DNA from: Acidobacteriota bacterium
GTDB taxonomy: Bacteria; Acidobacteriota; Vicinamibacteria; Vicinamibacterales; UBA2999
Reading direction: 5' to 3'
Assembly: GCA_030650395.1 (NCBI GenBank)
Contig: JAUSDY010000152.1
Span: 1-43,325 of the forward strand
Length of the DNA stretch: 43,325 nucleotides
Shown here: positions 26,609-35,144 of the stretch, piece after piece
Layout: the number at the start of each line of letters is the position of its first letter
Position numbering within the stretch: position 1 is the first letter of the stretch
Notes under the pieces: model-generated
Database searches by the model: none
What the model saw: only the letters and a program-made list of their open reading frames with translations
What the model was told of the DNA's origin: nothing
Made by a program: the position numbers and the translations under genes

Positions 26609-27734
26609 GGTGATCCTCTCGAGAGAACGCCCTGGCCGCCTCGATCCGTTCGTGGATCGGCGGGTGCGAATAGAACAGCCACCGCACCAGCGGCGACGGG
26701 TGCTCTTCAGCCAGATTCTGTTGCGACAGCCGCTTCATGGCGGTAACGAACGCGTCAACATTGTGTGTCGTCGCGAGCGCGTAGCGGTCGGCCGCGCGCT
26801 CCTGCGATCGCGACTGCGCATTCACCAGCGGCATCACCGCGAACGACCACGCGCCGCCGACCAGCAACAGCAGCGGCAACGCCGCCGGATCGGAAATGCC
26901 CCGCAGCTCGAGCGGATCGGCCATCGCCCGCAGCACCAGGTTGGCGACGAAGAAACCACCCGCGAGCACCAGCGCCTGCACGCCGATGCCGCGCCAGAGA
27001 TCGCGATGGACGTGGTGCGCCAGCTCGTGCGCCAGGATCACTTCGATCTCGTCCTCGGAATAATCCGCCAGCAGCGTATCAGACAGCAGGATGCGCCGCG
27101 TCTTCCCCATGCCCGCCAGCGCCGCGTTGGCTTTCCTGGTGTGCCCGCTCAGCACCCACTCGAAGACGCCGACCACGTCGGTACGGGCCTTGCGGGCGAG
27201 CCCCAGCAGGCGCTCGACGAGCGCGGGACGATCGAGCGGCTTGAAGCGGTAGAAGATCGGCAGCAGCAGCACGGGCGCGACCCGCGCCAGGCCGACCATG
27301 GCGACGGCGAACGTCGCGGCCGAGAGCAGCCACCACCAGTCGGGCCACTCGCGCAGCGCGGCGAAGACAACGGATGCGCCGATGATGGCGAAGCCGATGC
27401 CGAGCAGCACGCCTTTGGCCTGGTCCGAAAACCAGTGGCGGCCGGTCTGCGTCGACAGGCCGTAGCGATGCTCGAGTTGAAAGCCCTGGTAGAACGCGAA
27501 GGGCAGCTCGACGATCTGCAGCAGCACCATCACCATGACCGCATACAACGCCACGGTCATGCCATCGTCGAAGCCGCCGGGGATGAAGCTGGAAACCGCC
27601 GCGGCCCACTCGCGCATCTGCGAGCCGGCGCCGCTCGCGATCAGGGCAAGCAGCACGAGGCCGGCCGCAGCCGTCCCCATGAGGTCGGCGCGCCGGCGCA
27701 GTCGGTGATAACGGGTGGACTTGTCTTCGTTCAC
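26598..27734 (-). CDS. M48 family membrane metalloprotease (Ste24/HtpX-like)
   Basis: A 378-residue integral-membrane zinc protease. Several hydrophobic segments are visible (TAAAGLVLLALIASGAG; VALYAVMVMVLLQIVELPFAF; LLGIGFAIIGASVVF; LLSAATFAVAMVGLA). The HExxH motif is in VILAHELAHHVHRD, and the third ligand Glu is probably in SRSQERAADRYAL. The N-terminal region resembles the CAAX-prenyl-protease/Ste24 type. The GTG start at 27734 abuts the left arm of heptamer array D. It is followed by the phosphodiesterase gene in an overlapping operon; its substrates are unknown. Confidence 0.9.
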   Translation of the reverse strand: MNEDKSTRYHRLRRRADLMGTAAAGLVLLALIASGAGSQMREWAAAVSSFIPGGFDDGMTVALYAVMVMVLLQIVELPFAFYQGFQLEHRYGLSTQTGRHWFSDQAKGVLLGIGFAIIGASVVFAALREWPDWWWLLSAATFAVAMVGLARVAPVLLLPIFYRFKPLDRPALVERLLGLARKARTDVVGVFEWVLSGHTRKANAALAGMGKTRRILLSDTLLADYSEDEIEVILAHELAHHVHRDLWRGIGVQALVLAGGFFVANLVLRAMADPLELRGISDPAALPLLLLVGGAWSFAVMPLVNAQSRSQERAADRYALATTHNVDAFVTAMKRLSQQNLAEEHPSPLVRWLFYSHPPIHERIEAARAFSREDHHAA

Positions 27735-27836
27735 GGTCGGGGATCAGGGCTCGGGGATCAGGGGCCAGCGTAACACGGCGCTTCCTGATCCCTGATCCCT
27801 GATCCCTGATCCCTGATCCCTGATCCCTGATCCCTG
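27735..27836. repeat. inverted tandem heptamer array D (CCTGATC / GGGATCAG)
   Basis: Seven perfect CCTGATC units run from 27784 to 27832. The left arm (27738-27764) has two GGGGATCAGGG-type units in the complementary sense. The array fills the entire gap between the GTG start of the M48 gene and the stop codon of the DUF4097 gene, both on the minus strand, so any promoter of the M48 operon would lie inside it or upstream in the DUF4097 gene. Confidence 0.93.
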
Positions 27837-28679
27837 CTACGACGTCTTCGAGCCGACGCGATGGATTCCGACGCCGCCGTTGACCGTGTTGAGACTCACA
27901 CGGGCGCCGCCGCCATTGAGCGTGCCCTCGAGACGCCGTTTCGACTCGCGATCGCTGGCGCCCTCATTGTCCTTCTTCACGTCGAGGTCGGTCACCCGCA
28001 CGCCGCCGTTCACGCAGCGGGCGCTGATGGTCGCCTTGCTCTCGGACGGCAGGCCAATTTCGACGCCGCCGTTGACCGTTTCGAATTCAATCTTGCCGTC
28101 GGCCGAGAGCGGCGCGCCAAACTCGATTTCGATGCCGCCATTCACCGCCGTGGCCTGCACGTTCTGCGAGATGATGTCTTTCCCGGAAACGCCGCCATTG
28201 GTGGTCTTGGCCGCAATGTCGCCCTGCAGGCCGGTGAGACGCACGCCGCCGTTCACGGTGCGCAGGTCCACGTTCACGCCTTTGGGCACCTTGATGGTCC
28301 ACTCAACTTGATGACCGGACATGCCGCTGAGCCGCGGGGTCCTGACCTCGATGCGGACGCTCGTGGCGCCGACTTCTTCGCGCATCTCGATTTTGTCAAG
28401 CAGCTCCTTGGCCGCCTCGTCTGAGGATGCCTTGGCGGTGCGCACGCCGGTCACCTCAACGCTGTCGCCCTCGGCGGGCTCCGCGCTGATTTTGCCGTTG
28501 GTATTGATCAGCTCCAGGCGGCTGCCCGGAGCCAGCTTGTAGCTCCTCGTCCAGGTCTCCTGGGCCTTGCCGGCAGCAACGCCGACGGAAAAGCCGCCTT
28601 CACCGGCCTGAATGTCGCAGGCGGTGACGCTGAGACCGGCTGCCAGAACGAGCCCAAGCAGGGCTATCTTGCTGCGCAT
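27837..28679 (-). CDS. DUF4097 lipoprotein with repeated NGG beta-solenoid motifs
   Basis: A 280-residue exported protein. The N-terminus is a lipoprotein signal with lipobox VTAC at about residues 18-21. The body has the DUF4097 pattern: repeated turns TVNGGV, TTNGGV, AVNGGI, TVNGGV, CVNGGV, TLNGGG and TVNGGV spaced about 20-25 residues apart. Such spacing predicts a right-handed beta-solenoid like that of adhesins. It probably sits on the periplasmic face of a membrane. The function of the family is not established; it may sense or bind an envelope component. Confidence 0.85.
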   Translation of the reverse strand: MRSKIALLGLVLAAGLSVTACDIQAGEGGFSVGVAAGKAQETWTRSYKLAPGSRLELINTNGKISAEPAEGDSVEVTGVRTAKASSDEAAKELLDKIEMREEVGATSVRIEVRTPRLSGMSGHQVEWTIKVPKGVNVDLRTVNGGVRLTGLQGDIAAKTTNGGVSGKDIISQNVQATAVNGGIEIEFGAPLSADGKIEFETVNGGVEIGLPSESKATISARCVNGGVRVTDLDVKKDNEGASDRESKRRLEGTLNGGGARVSLNTVNGGVGIHRVGSKTS

Positions 28680-28775
28680 GCGAGTACCTCTGAACAGTTT
28701 ACGAACCCTGCGCGCGACAAGTTCAATCAGCGATCCGCGCCGACCAGAGGCATCTATCCCAGCGTGGACGCCGGC

Positions 28776-29144
28776 TTAGAGACCCTCGACCAGAATAAAT
28801 TGCGCCGTCGCCGCCCCGGCGCGGACCTTCTTCGCCGCTTCGTACTCCGGAGAGTTGTAGAACTCCTGCGCGCGCTCGAAGCTCGGGAACTCGACGATGA
28901 CGACCCGGCCTCGCGCCGGCGGCCCCTCGAGCGTCACTGTGCGACCGCCGCGTGCGATGAAGCGACCTCCGAATTTCTCGATGATGGCCGGCGAAGTCTT
29001 CATGTACTCGGCGTATTGCTGCGGATTAGATACCTCGACCTGTACCATCACATAGGCCTTCATGGCTGCTCCCTGGCGCGCCCATGCGGTGCCGATGGCG
29101 ACAGCGGCGAACACGGCGGCAAGTGCAAACCTGTTCCTCGTCAT
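28776..29144 (-). CDS. exported DUF1330 domain protein
   Basis: A 122-residue protein with a signal peptide (MTRNRFALAAVFAAVAIGTAWA) and one dimeric alpha/beta-barrel DUF1330 domain: AYVMVQVEVSNPQQYAEYMK at the start, GGRFIARGG in the middle and FPSFERAQEFYNSPEYEAAKKVR near the end. The start at 29144 is chosen for its GGAGGG ribosome-binding site and the signal peptide; ten more in-frame residues lie upstream. Most DUF1330 proteins are cytoplasmic, so the signal peptide is a small oddity. Function is unknown. Confidence 0.85.
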   Translation of the reverse strand: MTRNRFALAAVFAAVAIGTAWARQGAAMKAYVMVQVEVSNPQQYAEYMKTSPAIIEKFGGRFIARGGRTVTLEGPPARGRVVIVEFPSFERAQEFYNSPEYEAAKKVRAGAATAQFILVEGL

Positions 29145-29314
29145 ATGAACCCTCCCGCGACCCAGCGGAGTCACTCACCAGTTCGGCTGGCTGCGGTAAT
29201 CAGAACCTTCACGGTGAAGAGCTCACCGATGCTGGCGCCACGCGCGACCGCTCGATACAACGCCGGCGCAGTCGCCGCTTCCAGTGGCCCCACTGCTCAG
29301 CCGATCAGGGTGAC

Positions 29315-29533
29315 TCAATCTCCCGCCTGGATGGCCACGGCCTGATCACGGCCAGGTGGCACAGCGGGGCCAGGCGCTGACTGTTCCTCCACCCCGGCAA
29401 AGACGCCATGCGAGTACGCGGGATCCGAGTCGTTGGTCGATTGCGCCAGGTCGAACCACAGATCCCAGGCCCGAACCAGTTCATCGTCACTCAGCTCGCG
29501 CAGGTTCAGATCGTCCTCGCTCAACATGCTCAT
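29315..29533 (-). CDS. small acidic protein, partner of the downstream-coupled nucleotidyltransferase-like gene
   Basis: A 72-residue protein (MSMLSEDDLNLRELSDDEL at the start) that is acidic, probably helical in its first half, and has a low-complexity end. Its start overlaps the stop of the preceding 263-residue gene by four bases (ATGA), a typical toxin-antitoxin spacing. No domain is recognised. The pairing suggests that it works with the larger protein. Confidence 0.65.
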   Translation of the reverse strand: MSMLSEDDLNLRELSDDELVRAWDLWFDLAQSTNDSDPAYSHGVFAGVEEQSAPGPAVPPGRDQAVAIQAGD

Positions 29534-30321
29534 CGCGTTTCATTCTCCACGGGCCGCTGCGGCAACAACGCCTCGGCAAGCCGACACGCCACCTCGTGGG
29601 CCTGGTCCAAAGGCAACTGGTCCAGGGCCGATTGCCTGAACTCGCGAAGGTAGGCCTCCGCCGCCTGCTGATAGCGAACCAGGCGGTCACGATCCGACTG
29701 TTGCAAGGCGTCCAGTTCAAGCGCCAGCGCCGCGACCACGGCGCCGCGACCCATCCCGTCTCTGGCCGCTTGCACGGATGGCCGCGACGCAGCGCGATCA
29801 GTCAGAGTCGCAAGTTCGAGGATACGGTCAACATCAGTGGTCCATTGAATCTCTTGGTCCGGTGGCAACTGGCGCGCCAACTCCCCGATCACCGCATAGT
29901 CTTTCGCGCGCGCGGTTTGCTTCAGCCGAATCAAGACATCACGGTCGACAACGAGCAACGTCTGGCTGGCGGTCGAGTCGCGAAACATCGCCGACAACGA
30001 TTCGGCCGAGACGCGTGGCGGTCGAGAGACGAAATCGCAGCGAATGCGCCGCTGCCTGGGGTCAAGGAACTCGAAGTGGCTGGACCAGCCGCCACTGAGC
30101 CAGCGCGCATCGAGTGGCGCCGATGGCCGGTGCCGGGCACCGTATTTCGACAGAACCGAGCGCACGTGCGCGCAGGCGCCGTCCGTTTCGCGGACGATCC
30201 AGTCGCCGTCCTTGCTCATGATCGCCAGCCGGTAGTAGACCACGGCCTGACCGGACGACAGCACCGCCGCCGGTCCGAGCTGATTGAACTCGCGAGTCAG
30301 CTCGAAGTAGAGGTTGGTCAC
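29530..30321 (-). CDS. nucleotidyltransferase-like protein of a two-gene accessory module
   Basis: A 263-residue soluble protein starting with GTG. The N-terminal part (AVVYYRLAIMSKDGDWIVRE, LSKYGARHRPSAPLDARWLSGGWSSHFEF, CDFVSRPPR) recalls a small family of nucleotidyltransferase-fold proteins found in toxin-antitoxin-like pairs. The C-terminal half is helical and Leu/Ala/Arg-rich. It overlaps the next small gene by four bases. Catalytic residues cannot be assigned with confidence, so the activity is a guess. Confidence 0.6.
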   Translation of the reverse strand: MTNLYFELTREFNQLGPAAVLSSGQAVVYYRLAIMSKDGDWIVRETDGACAHVRSVLSKYGARHRPSAPLDARWLSGGWSSHFEFLDPRQRRIRCDFVSRPPRVSAESLSAMFRDSTASQTLLVVDRDVLIRLKQTARAKDYAVIGELARQLPPDQEIQWTTDVDRILELATLTDRAASRPSVQAARDGMGRGAVVAALALELDALQQSDRDRLVRYQQAAEAYLREFRQSALDQLPLDQAHEVACRLAEALLPQRPVENETR

Positions 30322-30418
30322 ACCCGGAGTATAAGCTCACGCGTCCGGGTGGCGCGCACTGGTGAAGGCAAGGCAACGCCAAGAAGGGCCGGAGGAACAA
30401 CGCAAATTACCGAACTGA

Positions 30419-30796
30419 CAGAAACCTGACAGTTCTCCACAGTCGCGGTTGTACCTCGCCAAGTCGGATGGTAGCGATCCCCGTGCGGTGTTTACTTCCG
30501 AGGGGGTAGAGGGTTCCCTCTGGGACATCGCATGGACGCCGGACAGTCGCTTCATTTATTACCATCGCAGAGACGGCAATCAGTCACAACGCTCACAACT
30601 ATGGCGAATCTCGGCAAGCGGCGGAGCACCCGAGTATGCCGGTCTTTCTTCGAGCGACGTGATCGGGTCTTTCGATGTGAGCCGCGATGGAAAGCGCCTC
30701 CTCTACGGCGTCGGTCATGCTCCGAGCGCTGAAATCTGGGCGCTCGAGAACTTCCTGCCCGCGCAGGCGGCGGCCAAGGAGCGCGCGAAGAAATAG
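30419..30796 (+). pseudogene. C-terminal remnant of a TolB-like beta-propeller protein
   Basis: The frame opens after a stop at 30416 and runs ~125 codons. It has WD40-like propeller blades (AWTPDSRFIYYHRRDG; SQLWRISASGGAPEY; FDVSRDGKRLLYG) and ends IWALENFLPAQAAAKERAKK. The intact propeller at 35915-38041 ends VWVLENFLPALKARR, so this is the last ~100 residues of a paralogue that has lost its N-terminus. No signal peptide or start with a ribosome-binding site is present. Confidence 0.75.
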
Positions 30797-30815
30797 CCGC
30801 GCGAAAACGGACCCC

Positions 30816-30847
30816 GAGGCGGCGGTTGTTTCAACGACCGCCGCCTC
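30816..30847. terminator. bidirectional hairpin between convergent genes
   Basis: A perfect 11-bp GC-rich stem, GAGGCGGCGGT (30816-30826) with ACCGCCGCCTC (30837-30847), and a 10-base loop. There is no long T-tract on the plus side. The location between a plus-strand propeller remnant and a minus-strand gene favours a terminator. Confidence 0.7.
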
Positions 30848-30870
30848 GCGCGCGCGCCCTCGAACAGCCC

Positions 30871-31386
30871 TTAAACCGACGGCGGTTCTTCGCCGTGCTC
30901 GGCAAACCAGTGGCGAAGGAACACGAGATCCGCCGCATCCTTCTCACGATGCGTCACGGCTTTCATGCGCCAGAGCAGACGCGGGGATGCGAAGGGAATC
31001 GGCACACCGTCCACTTCGTGTACGACAACATCCTTCGCCGCCTCGGCATAGTCGATGCCGCCAGCCGATCGCATCAGGTCCACGAGAATCTCGTCGGCTA
31101 CCCGGATGACGGTGTACTGCTGAAGCTCACCTGGTTGAAGCTCGCTCGCGGCATGGTCGGGGAGCGTGGCGAGCGCCGCAAAGACCAGCGCCTCGTTCTC
31201 GGCATCGGCGCCCACGATCAAGTCCACGTCCATCGTGCTGCGGATGTAGCCGGCGGCGCGGATCGCAAAGCCACCCACCACCACGTACTTGGCACCCCTC
31301 TGGTTCAACTCGCGGCACAGGTCCCGCAAGTCCTCCACCGTTGGCTCCCGCGACTCTAGTTCGTCGGACGGGCGATCATCCGCCAT
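30871..31386 (-). CDS. nucleotidyltransferase-fold protein of a toxin-antitoxin-like pair
   Basis: A 171-residue protein with the nucleotidyltransferase signature GGFAIRAAGYIRSTMDVDLIVG and a third acidic residue probably in ILVDLMRS. The layout is that of AbiEii/DUF6036-like enzymes that nucleotidylate tRNAs or other targets in some toxin-antitoxin systems. The start at 31386 is chosen because MADDRPSDELES follows cleanly; the frame is open further upstream. It overlaps the small gene before it by ~30 bases. Whether it is a toxin, an antitoxin or a housekeeping transferase is not shown by sequence. Confidence 0.75.
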   Translation of the reverse strand: MADDRPSDELESREPTVEDLRDLCRELNQRGAKYVVVGGFAIRAAGYIRSTMDVDLIVGADAENEALVFAALATLPDHAASELQPGELQQYTVIRVADEILVDLMRSAGGIDYAEAAKDVVVHEVDGVPIPFASPRLLWRMKAVTHREKDAADLVFLRHWFAEHGEEPPSV

Positions 31387-31580
31387 AGCCACCGATCGGC
31401 GTCTTCGTGCGTCTTGAAGCGATACACGCCGCGCGGAATGCGCACGCCGCCAAATGATCTTCGCCACGCCATGGATTCCGCCTTGCGACTGGTGGCGGTC
31501 GACAGACCGTCGGGCGTCTTGGTGCGCTTCCCGACAATCCGGTCGATCGTCTCTTCGGCGTTGATGAAAGGGCGCATCAC
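31356..31580 (-). CDS. small basic protein, partner of the nucleotidyltransferase-fold gene
   Basis: A 74-residue protein (MMRPFINAEETIDRIVGKR at the start, GVYRFKTHEDADRWLWRMIAR near the end). It has a small helical N-terminal half and an aromatic C-terminal segment common to short proteins encoded just before nucleotidyltransferase genes. It overlaps the next gene by ~30 bases, so the two are translated together. A DNA-binding or antitoxin role is inferred from the arrangement only. Start may be GTG at 31580 or ATG at 31577. Confidence 0.65.
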   Translation of the reverse strand: MMRPFINAEETIDRIVGKRTKTPDGLSTATSRKAESMAWRRSFGGVRIPRGVYRFKTHEDADRWLWRMIARPTN

Positions 31581-31703
31581 GATGTCATTATGTCCCGCAT
31601 GGGCGTGCGACGCCCAGTACTCTCACACGGTTGTGACGGAATCCTTACACAAGCGCATTTGGCGCCTGACACGGCCGCAGTAGTGTAAGCGCCGAGGCAG
31701 CCA

Positions 31704-32706
31704 ATGGCAGTCCATCTCGAGCACCGCATGCATGGGCATTACGAAATCCTCGGGCCGCTGGGCGAGGGCGGGATGGGTGTCGTCTACAAAACGCGAGACA
31801 CGCGGCTGGGCCGGTTGGTTGCCTTGAAGTTTCTGGCGGCCGGGCTACTGGAATCTCCCGAGGCCCGCGATCGCTCTCTGGCCGAGGCACGCGCGATTGC
31901 CGCACTCAACCATCCCAATATCGCGACCATCTACGAAATTGGCGAGAGCGATGGCGCGCCCATCCTGGTCCTGGAGTATCTGCCAGGTGGGACGTTGCGT
32001 TCACGGACCGGCGCGCGGCCGCTGTCGCTGCCGGAGATTGTAGAATTCGGCCTTCAGATCGCCGCAGGATTGGCACACGCCCACGGACACGGGGTGGTCC
32101 ATGGAGATGTGAAAACAGAAAACGTGATGTTCACCGATGAAGGCCGGCTCAAGATCACCGACTTCGGGTTGGCCCGGCTGCATGATGAGCGCAGGCATGC
32201 CGGAGCCCTTCCAGAAACTCGTCGCTCGCGCCACGGCCAGGGACCGCTCTCAGCGCTTTCAGACTGTGCAAGAAATGGCCGACGTCTTGCGGCGGCTCGT
32301 GCACGCGCCGGCGTCACGCCCGTGTGAGACACCCACGATCCTCATGATCGAAGACGATGACACGTTGCGCGACACCTTGGAAGTGGGCCTGTTGAGCGAG
32401 GGCTACCGTGTTCTGAAAACGGGCAACGGCCGAGAGGGAATCCGACTTGCCGCCGAGCAAGCGCCCCATCTCGTGCTGCTCGACGTGACGCTGCCCGGCG
32501 TGAACGGCTTTGACGTCTGCCGGGAGCTGCGGCACAAGGGATTCACCGCGCCGATCATCATGGTGACCGGCAGGGCGGAAGAAGTCGACCGGGTCGTGGG
32601 CCTGGAGATCGGCGCCGACGACTACCTGACTAAACCATTCGGCCGGCGCGAGCTGGTGGCTCGCATCCGGGTGCATCTGCGGCGGACGGCTCACATCGCG
32701 TCCTGA
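31704..32706 (+). pseudogene. Ser/Thr kinase-receiver fusion with an internal deletion and frame change
   Basis: The first frame (31704-32327) encodes a Hanks-type kinase N-lobe and catalytic core: GPLGEGGMGVVYKTRD, Lys in VALKFL, HGDVKTENVMF (HRD replaced by HGD) and TDFGLARL. Homology stops just after DFG at about 32,190. From about 32,200, in a frame shifted by one, come the end of a kinase domain (PFQKLVARATARDRSQRFQTVQEMADVLRRL) and a complete receiver domain with DD, a phospho-acceptor Asp in LVLLDVTLPGVNGFD, Thr in MVTGRA and Lys in LTKPFG, ending at 32706 without an output domain. The activation loop and most of the C-lobe are gone. An ATG at 32344 could still give an almost complete receiver protein. 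Confidence 0.8.
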
Positions 32707-32727
32707 CGCTTGGCGAAGGCGTGGATG

Positions 32728-32817
32728 CTACTTGACGTCAGGAAGAATTCGAAACGGCTGGCGACCCCTCAGGCGGTGGATCGAAAAGTCCGTCCGATCG
32801 GTCGAGGAGCAGTTCAC
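32728..32817 (-). pseudogene. VapC-like PIN toxin stub
   Basis: A GTG overlapping the antitoxin stop (GTGA) opens a 29-codon frame, VNCSS then TDRTDFSIHRLRGRQPFRILP. The last ~20 residues look like the C-terminus of a PIN-domain toxin (DxDFxxYRxxGRxxxxxLP). The rest of the domain, including the N-terminal catalytic Asp, is absent. The most economical reading is an internal deletion of the toxin gene, leaving only its start and end. Confidence 0.6.
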
Positions 32818-33071
32818 CGGCCATGCTTCAGCGACTCGATCACGTACTCACGATGTCGTTCCGCCAGGTCGGGGACGCCGGAAGCGAGGGATCCAACCAG
32901 CGCCGCCACGCGCTCGGACGCTCGCTGTCCGTGCTGCTCTCCTCTCTCCAGAAACGCTTGGAGAGCCATGCGGACGATATCGGAGTTCTTGCGGCGAAGC
33001 TGCCGTGACGCCCGACGGAGCGCCAGGCCCAGATCGGCAGGCAAGCGGACGGTGATTTGGTCCTGCACCAC
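32814..33071 (-). CDS. ribbon-helix-helix antitoxin, VapB-like (toxin lost)
   Basis: An 85-residue protein with an N-terminal ribbon (VQDQITVRLPADLGLALRR) and helices (KNSDIVRMALQAFLERG) of the CopG/Arc type, followed by a C-terminal toxin-binding-like region (PDLAERHREYVIESLKHGR). GTG at 33071 is chosen because GGAGGG lies just upstream on the minus strand; the adjacent GTG at 33068 is equally possible. It is followed directly by a PIN-toxin stub, so this is an orphan antitoxin. It may still bind its own operator or neutralise a related toxin elsewhere. Confidence 0.75.
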   Translation of the reverse strand: MVQDQITVRLPADLGLALRRASRQLRRKNSDIVRMALQAFLERGEQHGQRASERVAALVGSLASGVPDLAERHREYVIESLKHGR

Positions 33072-33226
33072 GAGACCCTCCCGGAGTCTGCAGTGCATTG
33101 TAGTGCATTGCATTTCGCGGCGGCCACTGCGCTGCGGGCTGGCGAGGAAGCGCGACTGCACTTGACACAATTCTGACCGAACCGACATCGTGACGCGACA
33201 CGACAACCCTATTCTTGGAGGACGTC

Positions 33227-35144
33227 ATGCAGGTTCGTGACTGGCTCCGACCGCCCCGTCAGCTGCTCGTCGTCTTTCTGGCCGTCGCGCTGGTATCAGC
33301 CACCGCGCTCGGCTGGCTGGGTTGGCTGCTGCTCGCGCAGGACAAGGCGCTCGACGTCCAGCGACAGCAAGACCGGATCGAACAGGCCGCCGACCGCGCC
33401 GCCGCCGTGATGCAGCGATCGCTGACGAATCTCCAGTCTCTGATTGGCCCACAGCTCGGCAAGGCCGATCCGCTGCCGGCGGGGGTCCTGGCCGTCTCAC
33501 TGGCACCAGGCGGCATCGTCGTCAATCCGGCGGGCAGCCTGCTCTACTTCCCCGTTCGCCGCGCTTCGCCGGGGCCGTCGATGCTGGCCTTCACGGACGG
33601 CGAACGACTCGAGTTCGCCGGCAGCGACCCGGCCGGCGCCGCCCGCGTGTATTCCGGGTTATCGACCGCACGGAACGAAGCGATTCGCGCTGGAGCGCTC
33701 GCCCGGCTCGCGAGGGTCCGGCGAAAACTGCGCGATCCAGACGGCGCCCTCCGCGCCTACGACCAGCTGGCGGCGATCGAGCGCGTCGACGTCGATGGTC
33801 TGCCTGCGGGTCTGGTGGCTCGCGTCGGACGCGCCAGCATCTTTGACGAGACGGAGAGAACCTCCGAGCTTCGTGAGGAAGCGCACGCGCTTCAGCAGGA
33901 TCTCCTGCGGGTGCGATGGCCACTCGTGAAATCCGAGTACCAGTTCTACGCTGCTCAGGCCAGCGACTGGCTGAAGACGAAACCGCCACAGGATGCCGAC
34001 GCGGTGACGCGCGCGGAAGCCGTCGGTTGGCTGTGGGACAACCGTGACGGCGACGCGGCCTCTGCGCGCAGATCGATGGCGCTCCCGAGTGGACCGGCAT
34101 TTGTCGCCTGGACGGCGTCGCAGGACAGGCTGGACGCGGTCGTCGCCGGGCCGACCTACCTGACCGCACTCTGCTCGGAGGCGAGTGGCCCCAATTTTCG
34201 GCTGACGCTGAGCGACCAGGATGGCCACGTCATTCTGGGTACACCCCCGCCCGCCCGTCAGGCCGCCATCCGCCCCGCGGCAGCCGCGGGACTGCCGTGG
34301 ACAGTCCATGTCTTCACCGCGCCTGGCACAGATGGCGTCGCACCGTCGGCCCGCCGCCGCCTGCTGATGCTGGCGTTCGCGGTCGTGACTCGTGCTCGTC
34401 GCCGGCTGGTACTTCATCCTGCGAGCGATTTCACGGGAGCAACGCGCCTCGCGGCTGCAGTCGGATTTTGTCGCCGCCGTATCGCACGAATTCCGCAGCC
34501 CTCTGACGTCGATGTCTCACATTGCCGAGATGCTCGCCAGCGATCGCTTCCCGACCGAGGACCTGCGCCGCAGGTCGTACGATGTTCTCGTGCGCGAGAG
34601 CGATCGGCTGCGCCGACTGGTCGAGGGGCTGCTTGATTTCGGACGATTCGAATCAGGCGCCGCAGCGCTTCGGATCGAGTCCGTCGATGTTTCCGAGCTC
34701 GTCCGCTCCACCGTGGCCGACTTCCAGCAACGCGTGGCGCCCGAGGGATACGCGATCGAGCTCGGCACACCTCCCGCCGGCGTCTTCGCCGACGCCGATC
34801 GCGAGGCCCTGTCACGCGCGCTCTGGAACCTGCTGGACAACGCCGTGAAGTACTCGCCCGATTGCCGCACAGTGTGGGTGGAGATGGAGCGCCAATCGAA
34901 GGACGTCGCCATCGTCGTGCGCGACCGGGGCCTCGGCATTCCCGTCAACGAGCAGCGTGAGATCTTCAATCGCTTCGTCCGCGGTGCGGATTCCAAGGCG
35001 CGGCGTATCAAAGGCACCGGCATCGGCCTTGCCATGGTCAGTCAGATCGTGCGCGCCCACGGCGGAGAAATTCGCCTCACGAGTGAGCCAGGACGCGGCA
35101 GCAGCTTCACGATGTTGTTGCATACCGCAGAAGGTGCGGCGTGA
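33227..35144 (+). pseudogene. membrane sensor histidine kinase interrupted by a frameshift
   Basis: The first frame (33227 to about 34385) encodes TM1 (LLVVFLAVALVSATALGWLGWLLL), a ~340-residue periplasmic sensor region and the beginning of TM2 (RLLMLAFAVV). The frame then shifts near 34385-34392. The second frame continues LVAGWYFILRAI and a complete kinase core: H-box AVSHEFRSPLTSM, N-box NLLDNAVKYS, G1 RDRGLGIP, F-box FNRFVRG and G2 GTGIGLAMV, ending at 35144. Restoring two bases (for example CT in ACT[CT]CGTG) would give a continuous TM2. A GTG at 34392 could start a soluble kinase core, but no ribosome-binding site precedes it. The start at 33227 has a GGAGGA ribosome-binding site. It overlaps the regulator gene by four bases. 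Confidence 0.85.

Noticed and set aside
32823-33008. Short plus-strand frame opposite the ribbon-helix-helix antitoxin
   Set aside because: It has no ribosome-binding site and no recognisable domain, and the minus strand has a clear antitoxin with a ribosome-binding site.
33162-33167. TTGACA as the -35 box of the sensor kinase promoter
   Set aside because: No acceptable -10 hexamer lies 16-18 bases downstream, so it was not annotated.
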